This document shows positions 36,921 to 46,101 of a stretch of 64,000 bases of DNA, piece after piece. The notes under the pieces were generated by a model that worked only from the letters and a program-made list of their open reading frames with translations, was not told where the DNA came from and did no database searches. How positions within the stretch are numbered: position 1 is the first letter of the stretch; each line of letters starts with the position of its first letter. The position numbers and the translations under genes were made by a program. The stretch is from Endobugula sp965214375 (GTDB lineage Bacteria > Pseudomonadota > Gammaproteobacteria > Pseudomonadales > Cellvibrionaceae): contig OZ243947.1 in NCBI GenBank assembly GCA_965214375.1, forward strand, positions 2,418,001 through 2,482,000, written 5' to 3'.

Positions 36921-37455
36921 GGTTACATTCTAGAGTGTTTATTACTGTCCTTCTACGTTTATAATGACCGATTGGTTTTATGTAGTACTAGGTAATATAA
37001 GAACTCTATAAGTTTGGCGATTAAACAAGCCGAAGAATTACAAGCTATCTTTTCGTAACACAACCTCACGTTCTCCAGTTGTTGAAAAAATTCTACATCA
37101 AAGCACATTACCCCGAAAATTATACTATCACCAATGATGACTTGCTGAGTCGCCAGGGTTGTTGAAAAGCGCGACAAAAAACATTGCAAGCAAAAAATTA
37201 ATGATAAATTTTTTTTCTATGAAAGTGTTGACTCTTATTAAAGGTGGGGGACATAGTGTCAATGAATTTCTGATAATAATAAATGAGAAGTTCGACCATC
37301 CGTAAAAAATTAATAATATTGCTATAAAAAATAACTCATTTTTCCTATGGCTTGGAGGTTTTTTTATGTGTTTTCCTTTTGGTTTTCTTGATTAGCATAT
37401 TTGTTTAAATCATCAAATGTACATAAATAAATATTAGAAATAAATGGGAGGTTAA
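36921..37455. other. AT-rich gap without a recognisable gene
   Basis: 535 bases with visibly more A and T than the flanking genes and only short, unconvincing frames on both strands. It contains no tRNA and no clear repeat. The last 15 bases hold the Shine-Dalgarno (GGGAGG) of the downstream ATPase gene; a promoter for that gene is presumably here but I could not identify one. Confidence 0.5.
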
Positions 37456-38928
37456 ATGGCTAGAGAAAGAAGAAAAATATTTGGAAATGAAAATGCTGCG
37501 GTGGATCCATTAGTTCTTGATTGCTATGTGGATAATATGTCGAATGGGGCACAGATAGTGACCGGTAGATGGGGGGTTGGAAAAACAGCATTCATCTTTC
37601 ATGCGACGAAGTCTCTTGCTCGTGTATTAGAAGAGGAAAATCCGGATAATAAGAAGCTGTGGTACGTTAGCGAATCTGATCTCGATTCAGATCAGATTGT
37701 TGAAGCATATGCAGAGCTGGATGAGAAACGTTTCAAAAGATATTTAAAAGCTATTGGGAAGAATGAGATATAAAGAAGAGCGTCAATTGTACTATCTGCT
37801 CTCACAAAGCATTATGGTGAAAAAGCTAGAGGTTCACACTGGCAACAAATTCAGGTAGTTGCTAAGACAGCAGCCGCAGGGAAGTCAATCTGGAAACAAC
37901 TTCCAGCTGCGCTTTCATTATTAAAGCTAATAGACAATAACAAAGAAGATGTTGCTAGTATACAAGGTGGAATCAACGAGGTGTTTGGAGATCGGCTTTA
38001 AATAGCCGTACAAAAATGTCTGAGAGATGTAGATGGAGAGGATATTGTGCCTCTTATTGCAATTGAGCCTATTGAAACCCCATTTTCTGATCTGGAGGAA
38101 AATAGTTTAGCTCAAGAAGTGGTTAGTGAGTTGGTAAATGTTTTTCAACAGGAGTTTCAGCCTGATGAAACTCAACTTTTAGATATTATCATATCTGTTC
38201 CTTGGCATCGGTTTGCTCACAATTCACAGGTAAATCTTACTCAAAAAGTTCGACAATATGTTGAACATGTGAAATGGAATAAAGATAGTTTAAAAGTATT
38301 TATTGAAAATAGAATAAAGTGGGAGTTTAAAAGAGTGGGACGCCTTCAATCAGCTCGCCAAGGAGTAGGCTGGGCGTCTCTATTTGAGCCAATGGTGCAT
38401 AATGACTATACCCGAATCGCTTTTAATGAAGATTCTTTTTCATATGTGCTAAGACATACAAACTATCGGCCTATAGAAGTACAGCTTATTGCACGAACAG
38501 CGGTAAAAATATGTTCCGAAAGAACTGGTCGTACTAAGGATGACATTTTAAAAGGTGTTGGAGGTATTAAAGTTAGCGGGAGCCATATACGCGCTGCAGT
38601 AACAGATTATGTAGAAGGAACAGCTAGAGATCGAAAGAGTGAATCTTATAGGAGGTTTCGAGATTTAGAAGAAGTTGTATCTAATTTAAAAGGGCTGAAA
38701 ATACCATGTAAGCCTGAGGTGCTTGCAGAGAGATTTCCAGAAGCTATAAGTAATCAAGAAGCTTTTTCATGGTTATGGCAGTCGGGTATGTTAGGTATCG
38801 AGGCTACATGTGAAAAAACTCATGTTGATTCTATGAAAATACTTCTTCCCGAAAACACCATGAAAAGAAATATTGATATTCGCCATAATGAGTATATCCG
38901 CTGGTATTTTACGAATATAATACAATAG
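37456..38928 (+). pseudogene. P-loop ATPase gene (possibly Sll1717-like) with two in-frame TAA codons
   Basis: ATG 37456 follows GGGAGG by 5 bases. A single frame runs 491 codons to TAG 38926-38928, with TAA at 37771-37773 and 37999-38001. Before the first stop: Walker A as TGRWGVGKTAFIF (residues ~36-48) and a possible Walker-B region in LWYVSESDLDSDQ. The final part has LRHTNYRPIEVQLI and a winged-helix-like DYVEGTARDRKSESY...LF region, reminiscent of the Sll1717-type or other STAND-like ATPases. Between the stops the frame stays open and protein-like (HWQQIQVVAKTAAAGKSIW). Such ATPases occur in mobile defence loci, but that role is only inferred. AT-richer than its neighbours. Confidence 0.75.
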
Positions 38929-39101
38929 GTTATTACTTTGAGATACTAGATCAGTATTCAAGGGTGGAGTCTTTGTCTTTAAAGTGTACCTTTCATCCTC
39001 TTATTTTTGAAGATTTTGCAGCACATCTAGAGCGAGATTGGCCTGTGGGCATTTAATAATGCTATGAATATGGATAACCAAAAATAGTAATATTTCTATA
39101 G
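38929..39101. other. Degenerate spacer, possible gene remnant
   Basis: Short frame around 38963-39055 reads SLSLKCTFHPLIFEDFAA and then HLERDWPVGI before TAA. It looks protein-like but has no start signal and I cannot assign it. The rest is stop-rich. Confidence 0.25.
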
Positions 39102-39464
39102 AACTATAAATTAATTGCGGTACATAGTATTAGAGCAATAATAGCCGAAACGGATGAAATTATATTGAACCAAGAAAATCCAATAGTAACATTTATACTT
39201 GTTCTGGCTGGTTAATGCACGATTGTTGGCTTTTTGCTTACTTTCTTTGTAGGTAAAACAGAAAATTATTCTGATAAAAAAATTATTACTAGCAGTGTGT
39301 CCGTAGCTCTTGTGTATGATCCTCCTTCAAATGTAAGAAAATATGCAAATGGTCCTGTAATTTGTTCAGTAAGGGAAAGAGGTGCAATAGAAATATTGGT
39401 TGAAAGTAATAACTGGTATAAAACTAATGTTTGCGGGGAGTTAGGGTTTATTCACAAATCGTAA
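39102..39464 (+). pseudogene. Membrane-anchored SH3-domain protein, nonsense codon inside its TM helix
   Basis: The C-terminal part is a bacterial SH3 domain (ALVYDPPSNVRKYANGPVI ... NWYKTNVCGELGFIHKS). Reading the same frame upstream, a hydrophobic helix VTFILVLAG is cut by TAA 39213-39215 and continues as CTIVGFLLTFFVG, so the stop splits one membrane helix. The 5' end is not clear: no convincing start or ribosome-binding site was found, and the frame opens after TAG 39099. Function unknown; SH3b proteins often act at the envelope. Confidence 0.6.
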
Positions 39465-39578
39465 ATAAGTTTTAACCCTAATTCGTTTAATAAATAAAAT
39501 TTATTATCACCCATCAGGAATTGAAAAATACCGTACTTATTTTTTACATAGTATAATGAATGTTTTTGGCGATACAGT

Positions 39579-40217
39579 ATGCAGATCAATCAAGCAGAAA
39601 GGGATGCGCTTTAGAAAGTCATTTTCTCGCGACGTGATGTGAGAAAAGAGTTTCTTTCCACGCCTATTTCCGAAGATGTATTACAGCATATATTAACGGC
39701 TGGTCACCATGCCCCCAGCGTTGGTTTTATGCAGCCTTGGGATTTTGTACTAATTACTCAAGAAGAAACTAAAAAAACTATTAAGCAAGGTTATGAGCTT
39801 GCGCGTATTGAATCTGCTCAGCAATTTTCTGAAGAACAAAAAGCACAATACCTCAGTTTTAAATTAGAGGGAATGCTAGAAGCGCCATTAGGAATTTGCG
39901 TCACTTGTGACCGCAATCGAAATGGTCCTACAGTGATTGGTCGCACCATTAAGCCTGAGATGGATTTGTACAGTACCGTTTGCGCCATTCGAAATATTTG
40001 GTTGGCTGCACGAGCAGAGAATATTGGTTTGGGTTGGGTCAGTATTTTGCACGATCATGTGTTGAGAGATGCTTTAGCGATTCCCAATGATAAAGAAATC
40101 ATTGCGTATTTATGCTTGGGTTATGTGTCAGAATTTTCGGATAAGCCGTAAGTAGAAAAATACGTCTGGCTGCCTCGTGAGCAGCTGGGCCAGCTTGTCC
40201 ACAAAGAGAAGTGGTAG
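39579..40217 (+). pseudogene. bluB: bluB (5,6-dimethylbenzimidazole synthase) with two in-frame stops
   Basis: BluB is a nitroreductase-fold flavoenzyme that turns FMNH2 into 5,6-dimethylbenzimidazole, the lower ligand of cobalamin. The frame from ATG 39579 (MQINQAERDAL) hits TAG at 39612-39614, then continues KVIFSRRDVRKEFL, HHAPSVGFMQPWDF and AENIGLGWVSILH, the BluB signatures. A second stop, TAA 40149-40151 after SDKP, precedes VEKYVWLPREQLGQL and a final TAG 40215-40217, the normal BluB tail. Homologues have Tyr at the first site and Glu at the second. An internal start could only yield a truncated protein. Confidence 0.88.
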
Positions 40218-40277
40218 TCATTTTTTGGATGCCTAAAAAATTAGATTGTGTTTTGTGCGGGTGTATTCGTAGTTAAT

Positions 40278-40376
40278 TTAGCAGCAGCACTTATCACTGC
40301 AACATTCACAGGCTTTTTCCTGGCAGCACTAGGCATTTTCACAGTCACATTCGCATTCACAATTTTTCTCGTCCAT
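40278..40376 (-). pseudogene. Cys-rich metallothionein-like peptide gene with an in-frame amber codon
   Basis: Minus-strand frame of 32 codons from ATG 40376, with GGAGAG at good spacing. Codon 16 is TAG (40329-40331). The rest encodes 12 Cys in 31 residues: CECECDC before the stop, CCQEKACECC and KCCC after it. Cys pairs spaced as CxC and CC are typical of metal-binding peptides. The regular pattern and the ribosome-binding site argue for a real gene. No known family was recognised; readthrough would be needed for the full peptide. Confidence 0.5.
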
Positions 40377-40569
40377 AGCTACTCTCCACGATTAATGGTT
40401 GTTGATTATTTATCGTGCATTTGTATAAGTATGTCAACTATTCATTGTCACCTGCTTATAAAACTTTAGTATAGGCTCGGTGTAAATGAGGCAAAAATTT
40501 TATAAGTACGATATCACTGTGCCTGTAGGCGCCGTTGTTTATGGCTGGAATAAAGTTGCACTATTATTT

Positions 40570-41013
40570 TTAGTAGGGAGAAGGAAAGTCTAAACCTGTC
40601 AGTAATTGTATTTCCAACGCTTCCATTTCTTCGGCTTCTTGATCATTCATATGATCATAGTCTAATAAGTGTAATACACCGTGAATCAACATATGTGCCC
40701 AATGGGCGTCTTCGGTTTTGTTTTGCTGTTGGGCTTCGGCAATCACAATTGGGGCACAAATGACTAAATCCCCTAATAGGCTAGAATCAATAAAATCAGG
40801 AACCTCGGCAGGGAAGGAAAGCACATTGGTGGGTTTGTCTTTTTGACGATATTCATAGTTAAGTGCTTGGCTTTCTTGTTCGTCAACAATACGAATAGTC
40901 AGTTCAGCGTCTTCGCCAAAGTCTTTTAACGTATGTTTAACCCACTGTTGAAACTGTGCTTCTTGTGGGAGATTAAACCCTTCGCAGGCAACCTGTAAGT
41001 CAACCGTGATCAC
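40570..41013 (-). CDS. ybeY: Endoribonuclease YbeY
   Basis: Zn-dependent RNase for 16S rRNA 3'-end maturation and ribosome quality control. 147 aa with LNYEYRQKDKPTNVLSFP and the zinc motif HGVLHLLDYDH (three His). The Gly usual before Tyr in this motif (HGxLHLxGYDH) is replaced by Asp; the His ligands are intact. Follows phoH with a 5-base gap. corC, normally next, is displaced by about 8 kb. Confidence 0.94.
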   Translation of the reverse strand: MITVDLQVACEGFNLPQEAQFQQWVKHTLKDFGEDAELTIRIVDEQESQALNYEYRQKDKPTNVLSFPAEVPDFIDSSLLGDLVICAPIVIAEAQQQNKTEDAHWAHMLIHGVLHLLDYDHMNDQEAEEMEALEIQLLTGLDFPSPY

Positions 41014-41018
41014 TCGGT

Positions 41019-42008
41019 TTAATCTCTGGGGGACTGGTCAAATTTGTCATAGGCATCCACGATACGTTGTACCAAGGGATGACGCACAACATCTTTGGAC
41101 GTAAAGCGGGTAAAGCTAATGCCGTCAACACCTTCCAGTACTTCTCGGGCATGTTTAAGGCCGGATGCTTGACCGCGTGGTAGGTCAATTTGTGTCGGGT
41201 CACCGTTGATAACTGCCGTTGAACCAAAACCGATGCGCGTTAAAAACATTTTCATTTGTTCGCGCGTTGTATTCTGGCTTTCATCTAAAATAATAAAGGC
41301 ATTATTGAGTGTGCGCCCGCGCATATAAGCCAATGGTGTGACTTCAATCACATTGCGTTCGATTAGTTTTTCGACGGTTTCAAAGCCCAGCATTTGATAT
41401 AGTGCATCATAGAGTGGACGCAAATAAGGGTCGACTTTTTGTGATAAGTCACCGGGTAAAAAACCCAGTTTCTCTCCCGCTTCTACCGCAGGACGAACTA
41501 ATAGAATACGTTCGATTTCATCGTTAATGAGCGCTTGTACCGCGCAGGCAACTGCAAGATAGGTTTTACCCGTTCCAGCCGGGCCAATACCAAAATTGAT
41601 ATCATGGGTCAGTACCGAACGCACATAACCTTGTTGATTGCGACCTCGGGGTTTGATGGACGATTTTTTGGTGCGGATAATCGTTAGCTTCTCTTCCAGA
41701 GCGTCATCAACGGCATGACCATTTTCATGGTGGAATTCTTGAATCGTCAGATTTACATGGTCGGGTGTAATGTCGGTGCCATGGCGCAAATCCGTAAATA
41801 GGCTTTGCAAGATATGTTGTGACGCGTCTATGGCTTCACTGCGTCCTTCAATGGAAAACTGGTTGCCACGGTGAATAATACGCACCGCCAAAAGTTGTTC
41901 GATTTGTTGAATATGGCTGTCAAATTGGCCGCACAAGATGGATAGCTCTTGTGAGCTAGCGTTGTCCAAGTTCAGTGTTTGGGGGTTATATTTTGTAGTT
42001 GTACTCAA
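41019..42008 (-). CDS. ybeZ: PhoH-like ATPase YbeZ
   Basis: Cytoplasmic nucleotide-binding protein that partners YbeY. The N-terminal KH-like region is followed by a PhoH domain with Walker A GPAGTGKTYLAV, PAVEAGEKLGFLPGD and Walker B FIILDESQNTT, then GDPTQIDLPRGQ. 329 aa. Confidence 0.95.
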   Translation of the reverse strand: MSTTTKYNPQTLNLDNASSQELSILCGQFDSHIQQIEQLLAVRIIHRGNQFSIEGRSEAIDASQHILQSLFTDLRHGTDITPDHVNLTIQEFHHENGHAVDDALEEKLTIIRTKKSSIKPRGRNQQGYVRSVLTHDINFGIGPAGTGKTYLAVACAVQALINDEIERILLVRPAVEAGEKLGFLPGDLSQKVDPYLRPLYDALYQMLGFETVEKLIERNVIEVTPLAYMRGRTLNNAFIILDESQNTTREQMKMFLTRIGFGSTAVINGDPTQIDLPRGQASGLKHAREVLEGVDGISFTRFTSKDVVRHPLVQRIVDAYDKFDQSPRD

Positions 42009-42053
42009 CGGGGTCGTGTCTCTCTATTTGCCAGTTGTGCATGGTTGTATGAT

Positions 42054-43448
42054 TTAATGCCCATAAGAGGCTTTGGCTGCCGTTTGATAATGCCAGCCAT
42101 CTAATTCACTACCTAATAGTTCGCCACGCAGTGAGTTTGGTAATGCTTCCATAATATGAATGTCGGCAAAGTGGCCGATCAGTTCGGCATCATCACAGCG
42201 AAAATTGACGACACGATTATTTTCGGTACGTCCGGATAACTGGCCGGGATCTTTTTTAGAGTAGCCGCTTACCAGTACACGCTCAATATTACCGACCATT
42301 TTGCGGCTAATCGACATGGCTTGTTGGGTGATACGATCTTGTAGGATTTTCAGGCGTTGTTTTTTCACTGCTTCCGGGGTGTCATCGGCTAAGTCAGCTG
42401 CCGGGGTGCCGGGGCGTGCGCTATAGATAAAGCTAAATGACATATCGAAATCCATGGATTGAATCAAATTCATGGTTTTTTCGAAATCCTGATTGGTTTC
42501 TCCCGGAAAGCCAATAATAAAGTCTGAAGAAAAGCTGATGTTAGGCCGTATTTTCTTGAGTGCACGTAGTTTTGATTTGTACTCCAATGCGGTATGACCA
42601 CGTTTCATCGCCATAAGGATGCGGTCCGATCCACTTTGCACGGGTAGGTGAAGATGGCTCACCAGTTCGGGAATATTTTCATACGCGTTAATTAAGCTTT
42701 GTGAAAATTCCACCGGGTGGGAGGTGGTGTAGCGGATACGATCAATACCGTCGATCGCGGCGACATAGCCAATTAATTCCGCTAGATCAACTACATTGCC
42801 ATCTTCGGTTTCGCCACGATAAGCGTTGACATTTTGTCCCAGCAGATTAATTTCACGTACGCCTTGTTGTGCTAGGTGTGCGACTTCTACCAATACATCG
42901 GTGGCCGGGCGGCTGACCTCTTCACCACGGGTATAGGGCACGACACAAAATGTACAGTATTTGGAGCAGCCTTCCATGACGGAGACAAATGCCGACACAC
43001 CATCCGCTTCTGGTTGTGGTAAGTTATCGAATTTTTCAATTTCGGGGAAGGAAATGTCGACGACCACGGCGCCGTTATTGCGCGGCGTTTCCATCATTTC
43101 TGGCAGGCGGTGCAATGTTTGTGGTCCAAACACCAGATCGACATAAGGCGCACGTTTGGCGATGGCATCGCCTTCCTGACTCGCGACACAGCCACCCACG
43201 CCGATCACGACATCGGGATTCTTGTCTTTGTATTTTTTCCAGCGCCCCAGTTCGTGAAACAGTTTTTCCTGCGCTTTCTCACGGATAGAGCAAGTGTTCA
43301 CTAACAGAACATCCGCCTCGGCAGGATCGTCTGTCGCAACCATATCATGACTTTCTCCCAGTAAGTCTTTCATGCGTGACGAATCATACTCATTCATCTG
43401 ACAGCCATGGGTTTTGATATAGAGCTTCTTCTGTGTTGTTTCAGTCAT
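42054..43448 (-). CDS. miaB: tRNA-2-methylthio-N6-dimethylallyladenosine synthase MiaB
   Basis: Methylthiotransferase modifying A37 of tRNAs reading UNN codons. Start ATG 43448 (MTETTQKKLYIKTHGCQMN) is chosen over a 15-codon upstream extension. UPF0004 domain cysteines in HGCQMN, NTCSIRE and GGCVAS, radical-SAM CSKYCTFC, and a TRAM domain at the end (VLVSGYSKKDPGQLSGRTE). 464 aa. First gene of miaB-ybeZ-ybeY. Confidence 0.96.
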   Translation of the reverse strand: MTETTQKKLYIKTHGCQMNEYDSSRMKDLLGESHDMVATDDPAEADVLLVNTCSIREKAQEKLFHELGRWKKYKDKNPDVVIGVGGCVASQEGDAIAKRAPYVDLVFGPQTLHRLPEMMETPRNNGAVVVDISFPEIEKFDNLPQPEADGVSAFVSVMEGCSKYCTFCVVPYTRGEEVSRPATDVLVEVAHLAQQGVREINLLGQNVNAYRGETEDGNVVDLAELIGYVAAIDGIDRIRYTTSHPVEFSQSLINAYENIPELVSHLHLPVQSGSDRILMAMKRGHTALEYKSKLRALKKIRPNISFSSDFIIGFPGETNQDFEKTMNLIQSMDFDMSFSFIYSARPGTPAADLADDTPEAVKKQRLKILQDRITQQAMSISRKMVGNIERVLVSGYSKKDPGQLSGRTENNRVVNFRCDDAELIGHFADIHIMEALPNSLRGELLGSELDGWHYQTAAKASYGH

Positions 43449-43611
43449 AACTGCGCTTACCAAGTGGGTGATAATTAGCCAAAAACGCGGCAATTATAGA
43501 GCTTATATCAGGTAGAAGCCAGTAAAAGCGGTGGGTTTAACTGTTGACTATACTTGTAATTATAACAACTGCCTCCATATACCATTCATCGTTATTGAGT
43601 TAGAGAAGCTT

Positions 43612-43962
43612 ATGTCTGCCAAGTCGATTTATAAGGTCATTTTTTACAACGAAGGTGAAATTTTCGAGGTCTATGCGCGTGAGATTTACCAGAGCGAGAT
43701 GTATGGGTTTATCGAAGTTGAAGAATTTGTCTTCGGTGAGCGTACGCAAGTGATTGTTGACCCCGGCGAAGAAAAATTAAAGGCCGAGTTTGCGGGTGTT
43801 AAGCGCTCTTATATTCCTATGCAGTCGATTATTCGTATTGATGAGGTGGAAAAGGAAGGTCAAGTCAAAGTCTCTGATATCAAGTCTCAGGATAAAATAG
43901 CGGCATTGCCCGCGCGGGATTTTGCTTCCAAGCCCGGCAATACGCCAAGCAGCGATAACTAA
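43612..43962 (+). CDS. DUF1820 family protein
   Basis: A 116-aa cytoplasmic protein with the pattern YKVIFYNEGEIFEVYAREI, FGERTQVIVDPGEEKLK and RSYIPMQSIIRIDEVEKEG, which matches the Pseudomonas DUF1820 family. Function unknown. The start at ATG 43612 fits the family; a longer frame upstream is not conserved-looking. Divergent from miaB. Confidence 0.85.
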   Translation: MSAKSIYKVIFYNEGEIFEVYAREIYQSEMYGFIEVEEFVFGERTQVIVDPGEEKLKAEFAGVKRSYIPMQSIIRIDEVEKEGQVKVSDIKSQDKIAALPARDFASKPGNTPSSDN

Positions 43963-43973
43963 ACGTCTATTGA

Positions 43974-44753
43974 GTGTTTGTGATTACGTCTCTTTATCAT
44001 CGTCAATTAGGTGCTGAAGCAGGTATTCCGGTTATTGCCCTTCATGGGTTATTTGGATCTTTGGAAAATCTTGGGGTGGTTACCCGGCAGCTATCGGAAC
44101 AGTTTACGGTTTACAGCCTTGATCTGCCTAATCACGGACGTTCTTCTCATACAACCCCCATTAATCTGTCGTCAATGGCTGAGGATGTGGTGGCGTGGAT
44201 GACTGACAACAACGTCGAACAAGCCCATTTTCTTGGACATTCGTTAGGCGGTAAAGTGGCGATGGAAATCGCCCTACGTGAACCGGATAAGGTTGCCAGC
44301 CTGATTGTTGCCGATATTGCCCCCGTGGCCTATACCCGTCGTCATGATGACGTGTTTGCCGCTTTTCGGGCCGTTGACCTGAAAACCATTAATACCCGGA
44401 TGGATGCCGATCAGGCCATGCGCCCCTACGTAGATGAGCTGTCGACTCGCAGTTTTTTGTTAAAAAACCTTGAGAAAAATGAGAATGGATGGTTCTGGCG
44501 TGTCAATCTCGAGGGTTTAATCAACGCTTACGAAGACTTGATTGATGCAAACACCGGCGATTTTCCACCTTTTCAAGGTAAAGTCTTATTTATTAAGGGA
44601 GAATTATCACCCTATATCCTGCCTGAACACCGTGATATGATTTTAAACCTGTTTCCCAATGCTGGCGTAAAAGTGATGAATAATACTAATCACTGGTTGC
44701 ACGCAGAGAAGCCAGACATTTTTGCGGGTATCGCCCTGCGTTTTTTGACGTAG
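43974..44753 (+). CDS. YbfF-like alpha/beta hydrolase
   Basis: Esterase-type hydrolase of 259 aa: oxyanion-hole segment ALHGLFGSLENL, NHGRS, nucleophile in GHSLGG, and the final His in NTNHWLHAEKP. E. coli YbfF hydrolyses acyl thioesters and short esters, but the true substrate is unknown. GTG start at 43974, 11 bases after the DUF1820 gene; a later GTG at 43980 is possible. Confidence 0.85.
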   Translation: MFVITSLYHRQLGAEAGIPVIALHGLFGSLENLGVVTRQLSEQFTVYSLDLPNHGRSSHTTPINLSSMAEDVVAWMTDNNVEQAHFLGHSLGGKVAMEIALREPDKVASLIVADIAPVAYTRRHDDVFAAFRAVDLKTINTRMDADQAMRPYVDELSTRSFLLKNLEKNENGWFWRVNLEGLINAYEDLIDANTGDFPPFQGKVLFIKGELSPYILPEHRDMILNLFPNAGVKVMNNTNHWLHAEKPDIFAGIALRFLT

Positions 44754-45208
44754 TGAAATCTATATTCGCTTTGTTATTGATCTTCTGTTTCTGTGGACTT
44801 CAGATTACTTATGCTATGACGTGTATCCATAATAATCGCTTACCTGCTTGTTCAGGTTCTATGAATTGTGTTTCCAGTGATACCTATTCCGAAAAGCATT
44901 ATATAGCCCATTATTTTTTATCAGCGCCCGGTCAAGAAGTGTGGCAGAGTTTGTTGGAATTTCTAGAATCTCGCAAAGATATAATCATTATTGAAAAAAA
45001 TAACGAGTATATTCATGCAGAGTCACGTAGTCAGATTTTTCGTTTTGTGGACGATGTTGAGTTTCATCTGAGGCTGAATGAAGGAAAAATTGCTATCCGT
45101 TCCGCTTCACGTGTAGGAAATTTTGATGTTTTTGCGAATCGTAAACGTTTGGAACATGTTCGGCAATATTTAATAAAGCGCGGCTTATTGGTCGGAGTTT
45201 CGCAATGA
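44753..45208 (+). CDS. DUF1499-like exported protein
   Basis: 151 aa with a signal peptide (to about TYA). Matches DUF1499 in L.AC.....NCVSSD, HYIAHYF, and the C-terminal FVDDVEFHL ... IAIRSASRVGNFDVFANRKRLEHVRQYL. Role unknown. GTG start overlaps the stop of the hydrolase gene by one base, and the stop overlaps the next gene's start, so it is within an operon. Confidence 0.75.
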   Translation: MKSIFALLLIFCFCGLQITYAMTCIHNNRLPACSGSMNCVSSDTYSEKHYIAHYFLSAPGQEVWQSLLEFLESRKDIIIIEKNNEYIHAESRSQIFRFVDDVEFHLRLNEGKIAIRSASRVGNFDVFANRKRLEHVRQYLIKRGLLVGVSQ

Positions 45209-46101
45209 ATATTCTTATTACTGGTGGTACGGGTTTTATTGGCTCCCATCTGATCAAAGCATTACTGTTACGTCGTTACACGATTACCTTACAGTGTCGT
45301 TCTATTGAAAAAGCGCGTGAGTTATTTGGTGATCAAGTCACGTGCGTGCGTTACTTTCATGAAATTTCTTGGTCCATTGATGCGGTGATTAATCTAGCGG
45401 GTGAAGCAATTATGGATAAACGCTGGACGCAACGCCGCAAACAACATTTACGCGGCAGTCGTATTGATGTTACTCGCCATTTGGTTAAGTGGTTGGCAGA
45501 AAAAACCGTAAAACCCAAGGTGCTGATTAGTGGTTCCGCTATTGGTTACTATGGCAATCACCCGGAGAGTCAGCCATTGGACGAACATGCTAAGCCACAC
45601 CATTGTTTTCCAGCGACTCTCTGTAATGAATGGGAGTTTGAAGCGGTTAAAGCTAAAGCGTTGGGAATGCGTGTTTGTTTATTGCGTACGGGTGTTGTGC
45701 TAGACAAATATGCAGGCGCTTTGCAAAAAATGTGGCGACCTTTCTCAATGGGGTTAGGTGGCAATGTGGGTTCGGGAAAGCAGTGGTTTTCTTGGATTCA
45801 TATTAACGATATGGTCGGACTGATTCTTTTTATATTGGATAATGCATCTATTGAAGGGCCCGTTAATGCGACTGCTCCTGAGCCCGTGAGGTATGAAACG
45901 TTTACCCAAACTTTTGCTAAGGCGCTTGCTCGTCCTCACATACTGCCTATGCCCACTGTTGTTTTAACATTATTGTTCGGTGAGGCAGCACAGTTATTAA
46001 CACAGGGCCAGCGTGTTACTCCTAATGTTTTGCAGGATGCCGGTTTTCAATTTCAATTTAAGACCATTGAAGATGCACTAGGTCATATCGTTGACGCTTG
46101 A
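45205..46101 (+). CDS. yfcH: TIGR01777 family NAD(P)-dependent epimerase-like protein
   Basis: Short-chain dehydrogenase-like protein (298 aa). Rossmann motif ILITGGTGFIGSHLI, then VINLAGEAIMDKRWT, SGSAIGYYG and FSWIHINDMVGLI, all typical of the YfcH group. Biochemical role not established. Overlaps the previous gene by 4 bases and the next by 11. Confidence 0.88.
   Translation: MNILITGGTGFIGSHLIKALLLRRYTITLQCRSIEKARELFGDQVTCVRYFHEISWSIDAVINLAGEAIMDKRWTQRRKQHLRGSRIDVTRHLVKWLAEKTVKPKVLISGSAIGYYGNHPESQPLDEHAKPHHCFPATLCNEWEFEAVKAKALGMRVCLLRTGVVLDKYAGALQKMWRPFSMGLGGNVGSGKQWFSWIHINDMVGLILFILDNASIEGPVNATAPEPVRYETFTQTFAKALARPHILPMPTVVLTLLFGEAAQLLTQGQRVTPNVLQDAGFQFQFKTIEDALGHIVDA

Noticed and set aside
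36959..37189. Minus-strand 76-codon frame in the AT-rich gap
   Set aside because: No start signal, no recognisable pattern, composition like non-coding DNA.
38047..38928. A free-standing 293-aa gene starting at GTG 38047
   Set aside because: Same frame as the upstream Walker A segment, with no Shine-Dalgarno; best read as the 3' part of the interrupted ATPase gene.
39639..40151. Intact 170-aa nitroreductase
   Set aside because: Family sequence of BluB extends beyond both ends across stop codons, so this is the middle of a broken gene.
40248..40469. Plus-strand hydrophobic 73-codon frame
   Set aside because: Antisense to the Cys-rich peptide gene; apparent hydrophobicity comes from reading TGC/TGT repeats in reverse.
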